DNA of 49,703 bases from Rhizobiaceae bacterium (GCA_028281105.1 JANQKQ010000014.1:1-49703); one strand, 5' to 3'; counted from the stretch's first letter, positions 7,734-17,421 are shown. Notes: generated by a model not told the origin, from the letters alone. Made by a program: numbers and translations.

Positions 7734-7757
7734 GGCCGGCCATCCTGCGAGCCGGCC
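7734..7757 (-). terminator. Hairpin downstream of fdxA
   Basis: GGCCGGC (7734-7740) pairs with GCCGGCC (7751-7757) around a 10-base loop, 11 bp past the fdxA stop. The sequence after it on the minus strand (GGTTAACCTTT) is only weakly U-rich. Confidence 0.5.
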
Positions 7758-7767
7758 AATTGTGCGC

Positions 7768-8109
7768 CTAGAGGTCGCCTTCGCCGGGGTTGGGCGAGAA
7801 GTACTTTTCGAACTTGCCCTCCATGCCTTCGAATTCCTTGCTGTCGGCAGGCGGGTCCCTCTTCAGCGTGATGTTGGGCCATTTCTCCGCATATTCGGCA
7901 TTGAGCTCCAACCACTGCTCAAGGCCCGGTTCGGTGTCCGGCTTGATCGCCTCGACCGGGCATTCGGGCTCGCACACCCCGCAGTCGATGCATTCGTCCG
8001 GGTGGATCACCAGCATGTTCTCGCCTTCGTAGAAGCAGTCGACCGGACACACTTCCACACAGTCCATCAGCTTACATTTGATGCACTGATCGTTGACGAT
8101 GTAGGTCAT
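7768..8109 (-). CDS. fdxA: Seven-iron ferredoxin FdxA ([3Fe-4S][4Fe-4S])
   Basis: The 113-residue electron carrier matches the Azotobacter FdI type. Cys9, Cys17 and Cys50 are placed to hold the [3Fe-4S] cluster, and Cys21, Cys40, Cys43 and Cys46 the [4Fe-4S] cluster. Cys12 and Cys25 correspond to the free cysteines of that protein. The tail [19 protein letters not shown] is typical of alphaproteobacterial FdxA. The ATG at 8109 has the ribosome site AAGGAG just upstream on the minus strand. The gene lies between the S4-domain gene and carD, an order common in this group. Its promoter carries a palindrome that may bind a regulator. Confidence 0.95.
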   Translation of the reverse strand: MTYIVNDQCIKCKLMDCVEVCPVDCFYEGENMLVIHPDECIDCGVCEPECPVEAIKPDTEPGLEQWLELNAEYAEKWPNITLKRDPPADSKEFEGMEGKFEKYFSPNPGEGDL

Positions 8110-8221
8110 CACCACTCCTTGCCGCCGTCCGGTTCGCCGACGTCGCCGCATGGCTGAAGAACTGCGCTGGCGGCCGCCATTCGCTCGCGCGAGGACGCGG
8201 CCGCCCGCTTTCCGAGGGCAT

Positions 8222-8250
8222 GATTTATGCGTTTTGCATAACCGACACAA
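8222..8250 (-). promoter_or_regulatory. fdxA promoter with internal palindrome
   Basis: On the minus strand TTGTGT (8245-8250) and TAAATC (8222-8227) are 17 bp apart. A 17-bp inverted repeat, arms TTATGC and GCATAA around GTTTT (8225-8241), fills the spacer and overlaps the -10. That is a good place for a repressor, but I do not recognise the site. Confidence 0.5.
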
Positions 8251-8292
8251 GCCGGTCTTTGATCGAAAAGCGCCGGTCGCCGTCGGGCTCGC

Positions 8293-8673
8293 TCATTCGA
8301 GGGATTTTGCGCGAAGCTGCAAAATTCTGCGCCGGTCGCGTTTGGTCGGTCGCCCGATCCGCTGAGCGGTCTCCGTCGCTATCTGGCCCGCCGGGCCAGA
8401 GGCAGTCGCCGCGGACAAGTCTTCGTACAACAGCCGGGCCTGCGCGTAGGATTGGCGAGACGAGCCAGCCGCAACCACCTTGTAGACCAGAACGCGGCCG
8501 CCGCGCGAGATCGTAAGCACGTCCCCGGGACGTATTCGCTTCGCCGGACTGTTGGCTTTGACCCGGTTCACCCGCACCGAGCCGGCCCTGATCAGCTTCT
8601 GCGCCAGCGAGCGGGTCTTCGCCACCCGTGCGAACCAAAGCCACTTGTCCAGTCGGACGACCGCCTCATCCAT
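8293..8673 (-). CDS. S4-domain RNA-binding protein, Hsp15-like
   Basis: The 126-residue basic protein has an N-terminal S4 domain (VRLDKWLWFARVAKTRSLAQ, from residue 6, then GSVRVN and GDVLTI) and a short basic tail. Hsp15 of E. coli has this layout and rescues stalled 50S subunits that carry peptidyl-tRNA; the same role here is inferred from the family. Its ATG lies inside the end of the helicase gene (8-bp overlap, 8666-8673), so translation is probably coupled. Confidence 0.88.
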   Translation of the reverse strand: MDEAVVRLDKWLWFARVAKTRSLAQKLIRAGSVRVNRVKANSPAKRIRPGDVLTISRGGRVLVYKVVAAGSSRQSYAQARLLYEDLSAATASGPAGQIATETAQRIGRPTKRDRRRILQLRAKSLE

Positions 8674-11572
8674 CGGATTTCGTCAGACTGTCCTTGAGCT
8701 CGGCCAGTTTGGCGAACGGAGAGTCCGGGTCCGGGCCGCTGTCGGCTTTCGCCGGGCGAGTGGATCTGGACTGGGTTGCCTTCTTGGCAGAAGCGCCGCG
8801 CTTGGGTCCCCGCTTGGCGGGTCGGCGACGCCCCGGCTCCTGCGACTGGCGCGCGCGTCCGCGGGTCCTTGCTGCACGACGCCACACGATGACGGTTTGC
8901 GGAGTTTCCGCATCGTCATCACCATCCGGGCAGGTTTGATCGGAGTTCTTAGGCGCGCCCTCGGCTGTTGGACAGGGGGCCGGATCGGCTGGCGCCGCCC
9001 CGGCCGGGTCGGCTTCAGAAGGGCCGGCTTCAGACAGACCGCCCGGTTCGGCTTCATCGGACTCGGGTCCTTTGGCAGGCTCATCAGGTAGTGCGGGAAG
9101 GACCTCCTGCGCGGGGCGAGGCTGGCCACGATAACCCAGTTCATTCAGGATGACCTGCATGTCCTCATGGGTCGCGCCCAGGATGGACATCATGGCAGGC
9201 GTGACGACGAAGCAATGGCCGCCCACAGCTCCCTCGGGCGTCGGTCCGTCATCCCCTTCGTTCCAAGACGTGGCCGGACGGATTAGATCGGCCAGACGCT
9301 CCAGCATGTCGATGCGCACGGCCTTCTTACCCAATATCCTGTACCCGGCGAGCCGGTAGAACTCGCGCGCGTGGCTGCCGTCTATCTCTACGGAAGTCCT
9401 TCCCGACGCCGAGATCGCCGGCACTTCAACCAGTTCAGGCGCGGTCAGCTTGTCGTTTGCCAGTGCCCACAAGAGCGCAATCAACCTGATTGGCGCGGGT
9501 TTGAGCAGTTGCGGCACGAACACGTGATAGGCGCCGAAGCGCACGCCGTGGCGGCGTAGCGTTGCGCGCGCGTCCTGCCCCAACTCCTTCAACTCGCCGG
9601 CCACCTGCGGCCTGGCAATGATCCCGAGATTCTCCACCAGTTGAAAGGCGAGGCCGCGCGCCATGCCTTCCAATGTCTGATCGCGGGACATTTCCACGAG
9701 AGGCCGCAGCACCTGTTCGATGTGGTGACCAAGCCACCGTTCCAGCCGGCTGCGCACCTTCTCAAGCGCCGCGCCAGCCAACTGGCTGTCCGCCAACACG
9801 ATCAGGCCGGGCTTGAGCGCGCTTTCCTCGCTGGCCGCCAACTGCGCCACCGGTTCGCCAAGCCATCGCACGATCGCATCCTCGCCCAGAGCGATATCGC
9901 CATTGGGCGCCGCCGCGAACCGGGTCGAGCGCTTGTCGAACTCGGCGGTGAGCGCTTTCGCCGCCGCCGCGTTGGCGGCCTTGGCTTCATGTCCGGTTGC
10001 CGATGCGTCGGCATTGAAGCGGAATCCGCGCAGATGGCCGACCAGATGGCCTTCTACAATGACGGCTCCCCCGTCGCCGATCTGCGCTTCCAGCATCGCG
10101 TTTTCCCGCAACCTCTTCGTCAGAATGCTCGTCCTGCGGTCAATGAACCGCTTGGTCAAAGCTTGGTGGAGAGCGTCCGACAGCCGATCCTCGATGGCCC
10201 TGGTGGCGTCGCGCCAGTGGGGTGCATCGTCCAACCACTCCTTCCGATGGGACAGATAAGTCCAGGTGCGGATATGCGCAAGCCGGTTCGACAGCGCATC
10301 AATGTCACCGTCGGTGCGATCGGTCATGCGAATCTGCTTCGCCAGCCAGTCTTGGTTGATCCTGCCGTGCTCGTGGACATCCAGAAAGACCGAGCCCAGC
10401 AGGTCGCCATGAGCGCCGGGCGAAATCTTGCGGTAGTCGGGCGTTTGGCAAACGTCCCACAACAGTTCGACCGCGCGCGCGTCGGTACAGGCGCGAGCAA
10501 TAGCCGGGCGCTCGCTCAGACCGTCGAGCGCAATCTGGTCGGTCGCCGGCGGCGTCTTGGTCAGCAGCCTGTCGCCGCTGGCACAATCCAGCGAACTCCG
10601 CAGGGACTCGATCGACGAGAAATCCAGATCGCGGCTGCGCCACATCAGTGCTTTAACGGGCTCGAAACGGTGCGCCTCCAACGCTTCGACCAGTTCCTCT
10701 TCGAAAGCCGCCACCCGACCGGTGACGCCGAAGGTGCCGTCGCGCATGTGTCTTCCCGCGCGCCCGGCGATCTGCGCCATCTCCGCCGGCGTCAGCCGCC
10801 GATACTGGTGGCCGTCGAACTTGCGCTCCTGGGCGAAGGCCACGTGGTCCACGGCCAGGTTGAGGCCCATACCAATCGCGTCGGTGGCGACCAGGAAATC
10901 CACCTCGCCGGACTGATATAGCTGCACCTGGGCATTCCTGGTGCGCGGGCTGAGCGCTCCAAGCACGACGGCCGATCCGCCACGCTGACGCCGGATCAGC
11001 TCGGCGATCGCGTAGACCTCGTCCGCGGAAAAGGCGACAACGGCGCTGCGCGGAGGCAGGCGGGTGATCTTCTTTGCGCCCGCATAAGTCAACTTTGACA
11101 TCCGCGGCCTGCTGGTAACGGCAAGCCCCGGCAACAATTGCTCCAGAGTGCCGCGCACCGTTTCCGCGCCCAGGAGCATCGTTTCGTAGCGGCCACGCAG
11201 ATGCAGAAGCCGGTCGGTGAAGAAATGGCCACGCTCAAGGTTCGCCGCAAGCTGCACTTCGTCGATGGCGACGAAGTCCGCATCACTTGAAGCAGGCATC
11301 GCCTCGACGGTGCACACCTGGAACCGGGATCCTTCCGGTTCGATGCGTTCCTCACCGGTAACGAGGGAGACCTGGTCTGCGCCGACCCGCTTGACCACCT
11401 GGTCGTAAACTTCGCGCGCCAGCAGTCTGAGTGGCAGGCCGATCAGCCCGGTCCGGTGGCCGAGCATGCGCTCGATTGCCAGATGGGTCTTGCCGGTATT
11501 GGTTGGGCCCAAGATCGCCGTGACCCGCCGCCCGTCCATCCTGTTTCGCATGGCACCCGTGTTCATCGGCAT
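8666..11572 (-). CDS. SUV3-like superfamily 2 RNA helicase
   Basis: The 968-residue protein has a helicase core like mitochondrial SUV3. It shows Walker A GPTNTGKT (22-29), LPLRLLAREVY, a DEVQ box (104-107) in place of DEAD/DEAH, and motif VI AQIAGRAGRH. It ends in a long low-complexity basic tail (about residues 800-968) rich in Pro, Glu, Lys and Arg. SUV3 unwinds structured RNA for degradation. Alphaproteobacterial members are poorly characterised, and an RNA-turnover or ribosome-related role is inferred. Starts at 11572, 11551 or 11539 are all possible; the last has AGG directly in front. It overlaps the S4-domain gene. Confidence 0.9.
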   Translation of the reverse strand: MPMNTGAMRNRMDGRRVTAILGPTNTGKTHLAIERMLGHRTGLIGLPLRLLAREVYDQVVKRVGADQVSLVTGEERIEPEGSRFQVCTVEAMPASSDADFVAIDEVQLAANLERGHFFTDRLLHLRGRYETMLLGAETVRGTLEQLLPGLAVTSRPRMSKLTYAGAKKITRLPPRSAVVAFSADEVYAIAELIRRQRGGSAVVLGALSPRTRNAQVQLYQSGEVDFLVATDAIGMGLNLAVDHVAFAQERKFDGHQYRRLTPAEMAQIAGRAGRHMRDGTFGVTGRVAAFEEELVEALEAHRFEPVKALMWRSRDLDFSSIESLRSSLDCASGDRLLTKTPPATDQIALDGLSERPAIARACTDARAVELLWDVCQTPDYRKISPGAHGDLLGSVFLDVHEHGRINQDWLAKQIRMTDRTDGDIDALSNRLAHIRTWTYLSHRKEWLDDAPHWRDATRAIEDRLSDALHQALTKRFIDRRTSILTKRLRENAMLEAQIGDGGAVIVEGHLVGHLRGFRFNADASATGHEAKAANAAAAKALTAEFDKRSTRFAAAPNGDIALGEDAIVRWLGEPVAQLAASEESALKPGLIVLADSQLAGAALEKVRSRLERWLGHHIEQVLRPLVEMSRDQTLEGMARGLAFQLVENLGIIARPQVAGELKELGQDARATLRRHGVRFGAYHVFVPQLLKPAPIRLIALLWALANDKLTAPELVEVPAISASGRTSVEIDGSHAREFYRLAGYRILGKKAVRIDMLERLADLIRPATSWNEGDDGPTPEGAVGGHCFVVTPAMMSILGATHEDMQVILNELGYRGQPRPAQEVLPALPDEPAKGPESDEAEPGGLSEAGPSEADPAGAAPADPAPCPTAEGAPKNSDQTCPDGDDDAETPQTVIVWRRAARTRGRARQSQEPGRRRPAKRGPKRGASAKKATQSRSTRPAKADSGPDPDSPFAKLAELKDSLTKSDG

Positions 11573-11681
11573 GTTTCGCCGGCCCGCCGATAAGGTCTCT
11601 GGCTCTGCGGCGACGCGACCGCGCTGCCGCCGGCTGAAGATCGTCGTTTAATGGAGATAGCGAACCAAAGACTGCAGAAGC

Positions 11682-12500
11682 TTAATTGGAAACCGAAACA
11701 CCGAAATATTTCGGATATGCAACGAATTGCCCGATCTGGCTGTCGACGTCAATGCGGATGGGCGTGAATACTCGGGTTTTCGGAATGCGGGCGAGCCAAA
11801 TCTCCATCGCGTCATTTCCCGCCATATATTCAACGCCTCTGTGGCCGATGCGATGGCCGGCCACCGGCACGTATTTCAGCTTGCAGACATAGGACGTGCC
11901 CTTGAAGCCGTCCGTGCTGATCTGCCGGGTGCTTTTGTAGCTGAGAACGATGTCGAAGCGGGTTTGTCCATCGTAGACATTCAAGGTCCGGTCGCACACC
12001 GCGCGCGGATCGCGGATCTGCGCCGCCTCGACGGGAACGACGATACTGCTCGCCGGATCGATAACCGCTCGCAGGTGTTCCTCGAGAACCGGCACCCAGC
12101 CGTCGCCGGACTTGGGGCTCTGTTCCGGCGTCAGCGAAACATTTTCGATGGTGCCGTCGGCAAACGACATTTCCAGCGTCGCGGTTTCGTCGCCTTCGCT
12201 GAACTCCAGCGACAGCGAATTGGACACCACGTCCACTCCCTCCAGTTGGCCGTTGCTTACCAACCGGCCCTCGCCGTGCGAGAACAGTCGGGCGATGCCG
12301 GCGGTCGTGCCGGAAATGTCGAGCTGATAGTCGGTTTCGTCGAACTCGATTTTCAGCGTCGCCCTGCCAATGCGGATGCCGGTGTAGTTGACGTTGAACT
12401 CGGTCGTGTGAACGATCGTCTCGGCGCCGGCCGGCGCGCTCAAACCGATCCAGGCCGAAAGTCCGATTACGAAGCTCGCGGCAATTGTGGTTCTGTGCAT
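11682..12500 (-). CDS. DUF3108 secreted protein
   Basis: The 272-residue product begins with a clear Sec signal peptide (MHRTTIAASFVIGLSAWIG, hydrophobic core about 5-22, cleavage expected after APAGA). It then shows the beta-rich DUF3108 pattern (FNVNYTGIRIGRATLKIEF, about residue 36). DUF3108 proteins are predicted periplasmic or outer-membrane-facing; no biochemical function is established. The ATG at 12500 is chosen because it places the signal peptide correctly, whereas the frame extends 19 codons further. It is divergent from rpmB. Confidence 0.8.
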   Translation of the reverse strand: MHRTTIAASFVIGLSAWIGLSAPAGAETIVHTTEFNVNYTGIRIGRATLKIEFDETDYQLDISGTTAGIARLFSHGEGRLVSNGQLEGVDVVSNSLSLEFSEGDETATLEMSFADGTIENVSLTPEQSPKSGDGWVPVLEEHLRAVIDPASSIVVPVEAAQIRDPRAVCDRTLNVYDGQTRFDIVLSYKSTRQISTDGFKGTSYVCKLKYVPVAGHRIGHRGVEYMAGNDAMEIWLARIPKTRVFTPIRIDVDSQIGQFVAYPKYFGVSVSN

Positions 12501-12620
12501 GGGTGGGCTCGTGGTCGCTGAGAGGATCGATTTTGCGGTAACGATGAAATGCGGCAAAGATTTGGGGAACCTAGAAAATTGGCTTACCCGCCTGCTTCCC
12601 CGTGAGCAACATCGGCCGGC

Positions 12621-12649
12621 TTGACGCGATTGTCGCCACTCACTATAGA
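12621..12649 (+). promoter_or_regulatory. Sigma-70 promoter for rpmB
   Basis: TTGACG (12621-12626) and TATAGA (12644-12649) are 17 bp apart, about 60 bp before the rpmB ATG. The match is strong, as expected for a ribosomal protein gene. Confidence 0.75.
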
Positions 12650-12709
12650 CAACCGGCTTTCTTGCGGGCTCCAGGCCCGCCGAATGTCCGTACCAATCGG
12701 GAAATCATC

Positions 12710-13003
12710 ATGTCCAGGCGCTGTGAATTGACGGGCGTAGCCGTCCTGTCGGGCAACAATGTCAGCCACGCTCACAACAAGACGCGCAGGAAGTTTCTGC
12801 CCAACCTGTGCAACGTATCGCTGTTGAGCGACGCGCTGCAACAGAAGGTTCGGTTTCGCATATCGGCCCGCGCGCTGCGCACCGTGGAGCACCGCGGCGG
12901 CCTCGACGCGTTCCTGGCCAAGGCAAAGGACCATGAACTGTCGCCCCGTGCGCGGCTCGTCAAGCGCCGCATCGCCAAGAAGCTGGAACAGGCCACCGCC
13001 TGA
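12710..13003 (+). CDS. rpmB: 50S ribosomal protein L28
   Basis: The 97-residue protein starts [20 protein letters not shown] and continues [13 protein letters not shown], the hallmark of bacterial L28. The C-terminal basic extension ([17 protein letters not shown]) is usual in alphaproteobacteria. Here rpmB stands alone, without rpmG beside it, between a DUF3108 gene and a transporter gene. The ATG at 12710 gives the expected N-terminus. Confidence 0.97.
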   Translation: MSRRCELTGVAVLSGNNVSHAHNKTRRKFLPNLCNVSLLSDALQQKVRFRISARALRTVEHRGGLDAFLAKAKDHELSPRARLVKRRIAKKLEQATA

Positions 13004-13012
13004 CCGGCTGTC

Positions 13013-13032
13013 GCCGGGCACCGCCGCCCGGC
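13013..13032 (+). terminator. Hairpin after rpmB
   Basis: GCCGGGC (13013-13019) pairs perfectly with GCCCGGC (13026-13032) around a 6-base loop. No U-tract follows, so it may only partly terminate transcription before the next gene. Confidence 0.45.
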
Positions 13033-13064
13033 AAGACATACGACGCTAGGTTCGCATCATCATC

Positions 13065-13754
13065 ATGCCCAAGCACCCCTCCATCGCTCCGTTCGTCGTG
13101 GCGATGGCGGCTGTGGTCGTGATCTCCAACGTTCTGGTCCAGTTTCCACTGGCGGTGAAATTGGGAACGGCCGATCTGGCCGATCTGTTCACCTGGGGCG
13201 CGTTCTCCTATCCGCTGGCTTTTCTGATCACCGATCTGACCAACCGCACGTTCGGGCCGCGGCGCGCGCGGACCGTGGTCTTCATCGGCTTCACGTTCGC
13301 GGTGGTGTTTTCGGTTTTGGCGCCAAAGGTGCTGTTCGCGCTGGGTCTGTTTCCGTTTGAACTTTCCACATCCCGGCTGGCGCGTATCGCGGTTGCGTCG
13401 GGCGGCGCCTTTTTGACCGCACAGCTGCTCGATGTGGTTGTGTTCGACCAGTTGAGAGCCGGCCGCTGGTGGCGTGCGCCGCTTGTCTCATCGGTTATCG
13501 GGTCAGTGGTCGACACGACGTTGTTCTTTTCGCTGGCATTCGACCCGGCCCTCGTGGCGTTGGGGGAAAACGATGCGTTTGCAATAGAACACGCACCGCT
13601 GATGGCGGTGTTTGCCGTCGAGGCGCCGCGCTACATGTCCTGGGCGGTGGGCGATCTCGGGGTGAAGCTGGCGGTGGCTCTGGCGATGTTGGTGCCCTAT
13701 GGCCTGCTCATCCGGTTCATGGTGCCGGTTGAACGGCGGGCAACCGGGAGCTAG
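13065..13754 (+). CDS. Queuosine-precursor transporter family membrane protein (YhhQ/VUT)
   Basis: The 229-residue protein has about six hydrophobic segments and the family signature of YhhQ/VUT proteins: ISNVLVQFP in the first helix, FTWGAFSYPLAFLITDLTNR in the second and third, and AQLLDVVVFDQL in the fourth. E. coli YhhQ takes up the 7-deazaguanine precursors preQ0 and preQ1. Transport of a queuosine precursor is therefore inferred; some relatives are annotated as vitamin uptake transporters. The ATG at 13065 follows the rpmB hairpin. It converges on cobT. Confidence 0.85.
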   Translation: MPKHPSIAPFVVAMAAVVVISNVLVQFPLAVKLGTADLADLFTWGAFSYPLAFLITDLTNRTFGPRRARTVVFIGFTFAVVFSVLAPKVLFALGLFPFELSTSRLARIAVASGGAFLTAQLLDVVVFDQLRAGRWWRAPLVSSVIGSVVDTTLFFSLAFDPALVALGENDAFAIEHAPLMAVFAVEAPRYMSWAVGDLGVKLAVALAMLVPYGLLIRFMVPVERRATGS

Positions 13755-13760
13755 CGAGGC

Positions 13761-15656
13761 TCATCCCGCCCGCGCCCGGCGGCCGTTGGTCACGGTCTGG
13801 CCCTCTTCGGCGAACAGGTTGGCCAGCTGCTCGGTCATCGCGCCGGCCAGTTCCTCCGCATCGACAATCGTGACCGCGCGCTTGTAGTAGCGGGTCACGT
13901 CATGACCGATGCCGATTGCCAGCAATTCGATTGGCGAGAACGCCTCGATGTTCTCGATCACCTCGCGCAGGTGCCGCTCCAGATAGTTGCCCGGATTGAC
14001 CGACAGGGTTGAATCGTCGACCGGGGCGCCGTCGGAAATCATCATCAGGATACGCCGCTGCTCGGGCCGGCCCATGAGTCGGGCGTGCGCCCACAGCAGC
14101 GCCTCGCCATCGATGTTCTCCTTCAACAGGCCCTCGCGCATCATCAGGCCCAGATTGCGCCGCGACCGCCGCCAGGGCGCGTCGGCTGGCTTATAGATGA
14201 TGTGGCGCAAATCGTTGAGCCTGCCGGGCGCCGGCGGCTTGTCGGCGCGCAGCCATGTCTCGCGCGATTGGCCCCCTTTCCAGGCCTTAGTGGTGAAACC
14301 GAGGATCTCCACCTTGACCCCGCAGCGCTCAAGCGTGCGCGCGAGAATGTCGGCGCAGGTCGCCGCCACGGTGATCGGCCGTCCGCGCATCGAGCCGGAA
14401 TTGTCCAGCAGCAGGGTCACGACCGTGTCACGGAAGATGGTGTCGCGCTCCATCTTGAACGACAGCGGGTGCATGGGATCGATAACCACACGAGTCAGCT
14501 TGGCCGTGTCGAGATATCCCTCTTCGAGATCGAAGTCCCAGCCGCGGCTCTGCTGCGCCATCAGTCGCCGTTGCAGCCGGTTCGCCAGCCGGCCGACCAC
14601 GCCCTGCAGGTGCGCCAGTTGCTGATCGAGGAAGCCGCGCAGACGATCAAGTTCGGCCTCGTCGCACAGCTCATCGGCGCTCACCACCTCGTCGAACGCG
14701 GTGGTGTAGATCTTGTAGTCCGAACCGGTGGCCGAGTTGGAGAACGGCAGTTCCGGACGAAGGTCGTCATCGGCGCTATCGGCTTCGCTGTCGTCATAGT
14801 CGTCGAGCATATCGTCGGCCATGGACTCGACCGCTTGCGTCTCGTCGCTGTCCTGTTCTTCGGCGCGCGCCTCGCTTTCCTCCGCTTCGGCCTCATCGGA
14901 GCTCGTTGATTCCTCATTGTCGCGCTCGGCCGTCTGGTCGCCGGCGTCGTCGGCGGCCTCGTCATCGGCATCGTCCTGGGACGGATCCTGCTCGCCCAGC
15001 TCATCGGCCATGTCCATCGCGGCGATGAGATCGCGCGTGGCGGTGGCGAACGCCGTCTGGTCGTCGAGACTGTCGGCCAGCGCCTCGATCTGGTCGCCGG
15101 CTTTGTCCTCGATCCATTCACGCCACAGATCGACGAACTCGGCCGCGCTCTTGGGCGGCGGCGCGCCGGTCAGCTTTTCGCGCACGATGAGCGAAACCGC
15201 CTCTTCGAGCGGCACGTCCGCACGATCCTGCGCGTTGCGATAATCGCTACGCGAGTATCGATCCTCCAGCATCTTCGCCAGATTGCCGGCGACACCGGTC
15301 AGCCGGGTCGCGCCGATCGCCTCGACCCTGGCCTGCTCGACCGCGTCGAAGACGGCGCGCGCGTTCTGGCCGGCGGGCATGAAGCGGTTGTGGACTTTGT
15401 TGTCGTGGCAGGCGCGACGCAGCGCTAGTGAGTCACCGCAACCCCGCGTGATCGCCAGCTGCTCGGCAGTCGCCCGCTTCGCCAGATCCGGCAGTCGTGC
15501 CTGGCCTGCTACCAGTGCCGAGCGGTCGTTCGAGAACGCGACTTCCAGCTCGCTGTCCTGGGCGATCGCGCGCACGCAGTTGGCGATCGCCTTCTTCAGC
15601 GGCAGGAAGTCTCTCGGCGCCTTGTTGACCTTCGAATTGTCGCCCGGACCAGCCAT
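13761..15656 (-). CDS. cobT: Aerobic cobaltochelatase subunit CobT
   Basis: CobT is one of three subunits (CobN, CobS, CobT) that insert cobalt into hydrogenobyrinate a,c-diamide in the aerobic cobalamin pathway. The 631-residue protein has an N-terminal helical region, a strongly acidic low-complexity linker (about residues 210-310, runs of Asp and Glu) and a C-terminal von Willebrand A domain. The MIDAS motif DNSGS is at 418-422. This layout and length are typical of alphaproteobacterial CobT. It starts 8 bp after the cobS stop, so the two form one operon. CobN is not in the window. Confidence 0.95.
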   Translation of the reverse strand: MAGPGDNSKVNKAPRDFLPLKKAIANCVRAIAQDSELEVAFSNDRSALVAGQARLPDLAKRATAEQLAITRGCGDSLALRRACHDNKVHNRFMPAGQNARAVFDAVEQARVEAIGATRLTGVAGNLAKMLEDRYSRSDYRNAQDRADVPLEEAVSLIVREKLTGAPPPKSAAEFVDLWREWIEDKAGDQIEALADSLDDQTAFATATRDLIAAMDMADELGEQDPSQDDADDEAADDAGDQTAERDNEESTSSDEAEAEESEARAEEQDSDETQAVESMADDMLDDYDDSEADSADDDLRPELPFSNSATGSDYKIYTTAFDEVVSADELCDEAELDRLRGFLDQQLAHLQGVVGRLANRLQRRLMAQQSRGWDFDLEEGYLDTAKLTRVVIDPMHPLSFKMERDTIFRDTVVTLLLDNSGSMRGRPITVAATCADILARTLERCGVKVEILGFTTKAWKGGQSRETWLRADKPPAPGRLNDLRHIIYKPADAPWRRSRRNLGLMMREGLLKENIDGEALLWAHARLMGRPEQRRILMMISDGAPVDDSTLSVNPGNYLERHLREVIENIEAFSPIELLAIGIGHDVTRYYKRAVTIVDAEELAGAMTEQLANLFAEEGQTVTNGRRARAG

Positions 15657-15664
15657 CGCATGCG

Positions 15665-16633
15665 CTACGCAAGCACTAGATTGGCGGTCGATTCACTGAG
15701 TTCCTCGCCAAAGGCGCGCTGGTAGAACTCGGCTACCGTCGCACGCTCCAACTCGTCGCACTTGTTGAGGAACGTGAGCTGGAAGGCCAGACCGATATCG
15801 GAGAAGATCTCGGCGTTCTCCGCCCAGGTGATCACGGTTCTCGGGCTCATCACGGTGGAGATGTCGCCATTGATGAAGGCGGCCCGCGTCATATCGGCGA
15901 TGCGCACCATGCGCGATATAGTCTCGCGGCCTTCCTTGCCCGAGTAGGTCTTCACCTTGGCCTGGACGATGGCGACCTCGTTGTCGTGCGGCAGGTAGTT
16001 GAGCCCGGTGACGACGGACCAGCGGTCCATCTGAGCTTGGTTGATCTGCTGGGTGCCGTGATACAGGCCCGAGGTGTCTCCCAGGCCGACCGTGTTCGCC
16101 GTTGCGAACAGGCGGAAAGCAGGATGCGGGCGGATGACCCTCGCCTGATCCAGCAGGGTGAGCCTGCCGGTGGCCTCCAGCACCCGCTGGATGACGAACA
16201 TCACATCCGGCCGGCCGGCGTCATATTCATCGAACACCAGCGCCACATTGTTCTGGTAGGCCCAGGGCAGGATACCGTCGCGAAATTCGGTCACCTGCTT
16301 GCCGTCCTTGACGACGATCGCGTCTTTGCCGATCAGGTCGATCCGGCTGATATGGCTGTCGAGATTGACGCGCACGCACGGCCAGTTGAGCCGGGCTGCC
16401 GCCTGCTCGATATGGGTGGACTTGCCGGTGCCGTGATAGCCCGTCACCATCACGCGGCGATTGAACGCGAAGCCCGCCAGGATCGCCATGGTGGTCTTGC
16501 GGTCGAACAGGTAGTCGGAATCGAAATCGGGTACGTGTTCGTTGGGCTGTGAGTAGGCCGGCACCTCCCAATCCACGTCGATCCCGAACGTCTCGCGAAC
16601 CGAAACCTTCTTGTCCGGCATTCCCTGGGTCAT
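15665..16633 (-). CDS. cobS: Aerobic cobaltochelatase AAA+ subunit CobS
   Basis: CobS is the ATPase subunit that drives CobT and CobN during cobalt insertion. The 322-residue protein has an N-terminal segment ending [11 protein letters not shown], Walker A GYHGTGKS (65-72), Walker B ALVFDEYD (131-138) and [12 protein letters not shown] with the sensor asparagine. The ATG at 16633 has GGAG just upstream on the minus strand. A small inverted repeat (GGCCGG with CCGGCC) lies within 35 bp upstream of the start. The 194-bp gap to the J-domain gene probably holds its promoter; I see no cobalamin riboswitch there. Confidence 0.95.
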   Translation of the reverse strand: MTQGMPDKKVSVRETFGIDVDWEVPAYSQPNEHVPDFDSDYLFDRKTTMAILAGFAFNRRVMVTGYHGTGKSTHIEQAAARLNWPCVRVNLDSHISRIDLIGKDAIVVKDGKQVTEFRDGILPWAYQNNVALVFDEYDAGRPDVMFVIQRVLEATGRLTLLDQARVIRPHPAFRLFATANTVGLGDTSGLYHGTQQINQAQMDRWSVVTGLNYLPHDNEVAIVQAKVKTYSGKEGRETISRMVRIADMTRAAFINGDISTVMSPRTVITWAENAEIFSDIGLAFQLTFLNKCDELERATVAEFYQRAFGEELSESTANLVLA

Positions 16634-16827
16634 GCTCGTTTCTCCGGCCGGTCTGACGCCGGCCCTTGTTCGTTTGGTGGGACGAAAGCCCTGAAGATGA
16701 TTGGGAGCGGAATCTCGTCTTAAGGTTCCCGACGCAACTCCTAGGGTGCAAGATGGAACTGGGCTTCAGTCGCTTCCAGTCCGCGTCAATTCCCCGCTCA
16801 CCTGAAAGTCTGTAGCAAAAGCCGTGG

Positions 16828-17421
16828 TCAGCAGAAACCCATCTGTTTGAGATATTTGTAGGACTGAATGATCTGCCGCAGCCGATCCTCGCTGCTGCGG
16901 TCGCCGCCGTTGGCGTCGGGATGGTGGCGTTTGACCAGTTCCTTGTAGCGCGAACGGATGTCGGTGTCGGAGGCAGTATGCGGCAGGTTAAGGGTCTCGA
17001 ACGCCTTTTTCTCCAGGGTTTTCAGTTTCCGTGTGCGCCCACCCGCCGGCCGGGCGCGTCCTCGGGCCCGCGCCTCGATCCGCTGCGATGCGTCCGCGCC
17101 GCCGCCGATGGGCGGCTGGTTGCCCCACCGGTTTACCCCCATCGTCCATGTCGGGCGATGGCCGGTCAGCGCATCCTTCTGAAAGCGCACCACCGCGTCG
17201 TCGTCCAGCCCGGAGAAGTAGTTGTAGGACTTGTTGTACTCGCGCACATGGTCGATGCACAGCTCGTAATACTCACCCTCACGACCGCGCCCCATCGGTG
17301 CCCGATGCGAGCCCGGCTTGTCGCAGCCCGCCCATTGGCAGGTGCGCACCTTCGGGGCCTCATCCTTCTTGCGGCCCTTGTTGATGCGGATCTTGTCGAA
17401 ATATTTGGAGTTGAGATCCAT
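16828..17421 (-). CDS. J-domain (DnaJ-like) protein
   Basis: The 197-residue cytoplasmic protein carries a C-terminal J domain of about 60 residues (KAFETLNLPHTASDTDIRSR onward). The HPD tripeptide needed to stimulate DnaK is present in VKRHHPDANGG. The N-terminal half has the conserved start MDLNSKYFDKIRI and a cysteine pair in RTCQWAGCDKPG plus a further YYELCIDH cysteine-histidine, suggesting a small metal site. Gene order bolA, J-protein, cobS, cobT is common in alphaproteobacteria. The ATG at 17421 gives the family N-terminus; the frame is open 12 codons upstream. Confidence 0.88.
   Translation of the reverse strand: MDLNSKYFDKIRINKGRKKDEAPKVRTCQWAGCDKPGSHRAPMGRGREGEYYELCIDHVREYNKSYNYFSGLDDDAVVRFQKDALTGHRPTWTMGVNRWGNQPPIGGGADASQRIEARARGRARPAGGRTRKLKTLEKKAFETLNLPHTASDTDIRSRYKELVKRHHPDANGGDRSSEDRLRQIIQSYKYLKQMGFC

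Noticed and set aside
9641-10921. A 426-codon open frame on the plus strand
   Set aside because: It lies wholly antisense to the SUV3-like helicase, which has a full set of motifs. The antisense product shows no recognisable domain and the composition of a mirrored GC-rich gene.
14750-15010. Simple-sequence repeat in cobT
   Set aside because: The Asp/Glu-rich stretch is the normal acidic linker of CobT and stays in frame; it is not an independent repeat element.
16634-16827. Cobalamin riboswitch ahead of cobS
   Set aside because: The conserved B12-box is not visible; only a short inverted repeat near the ribosome site is present.
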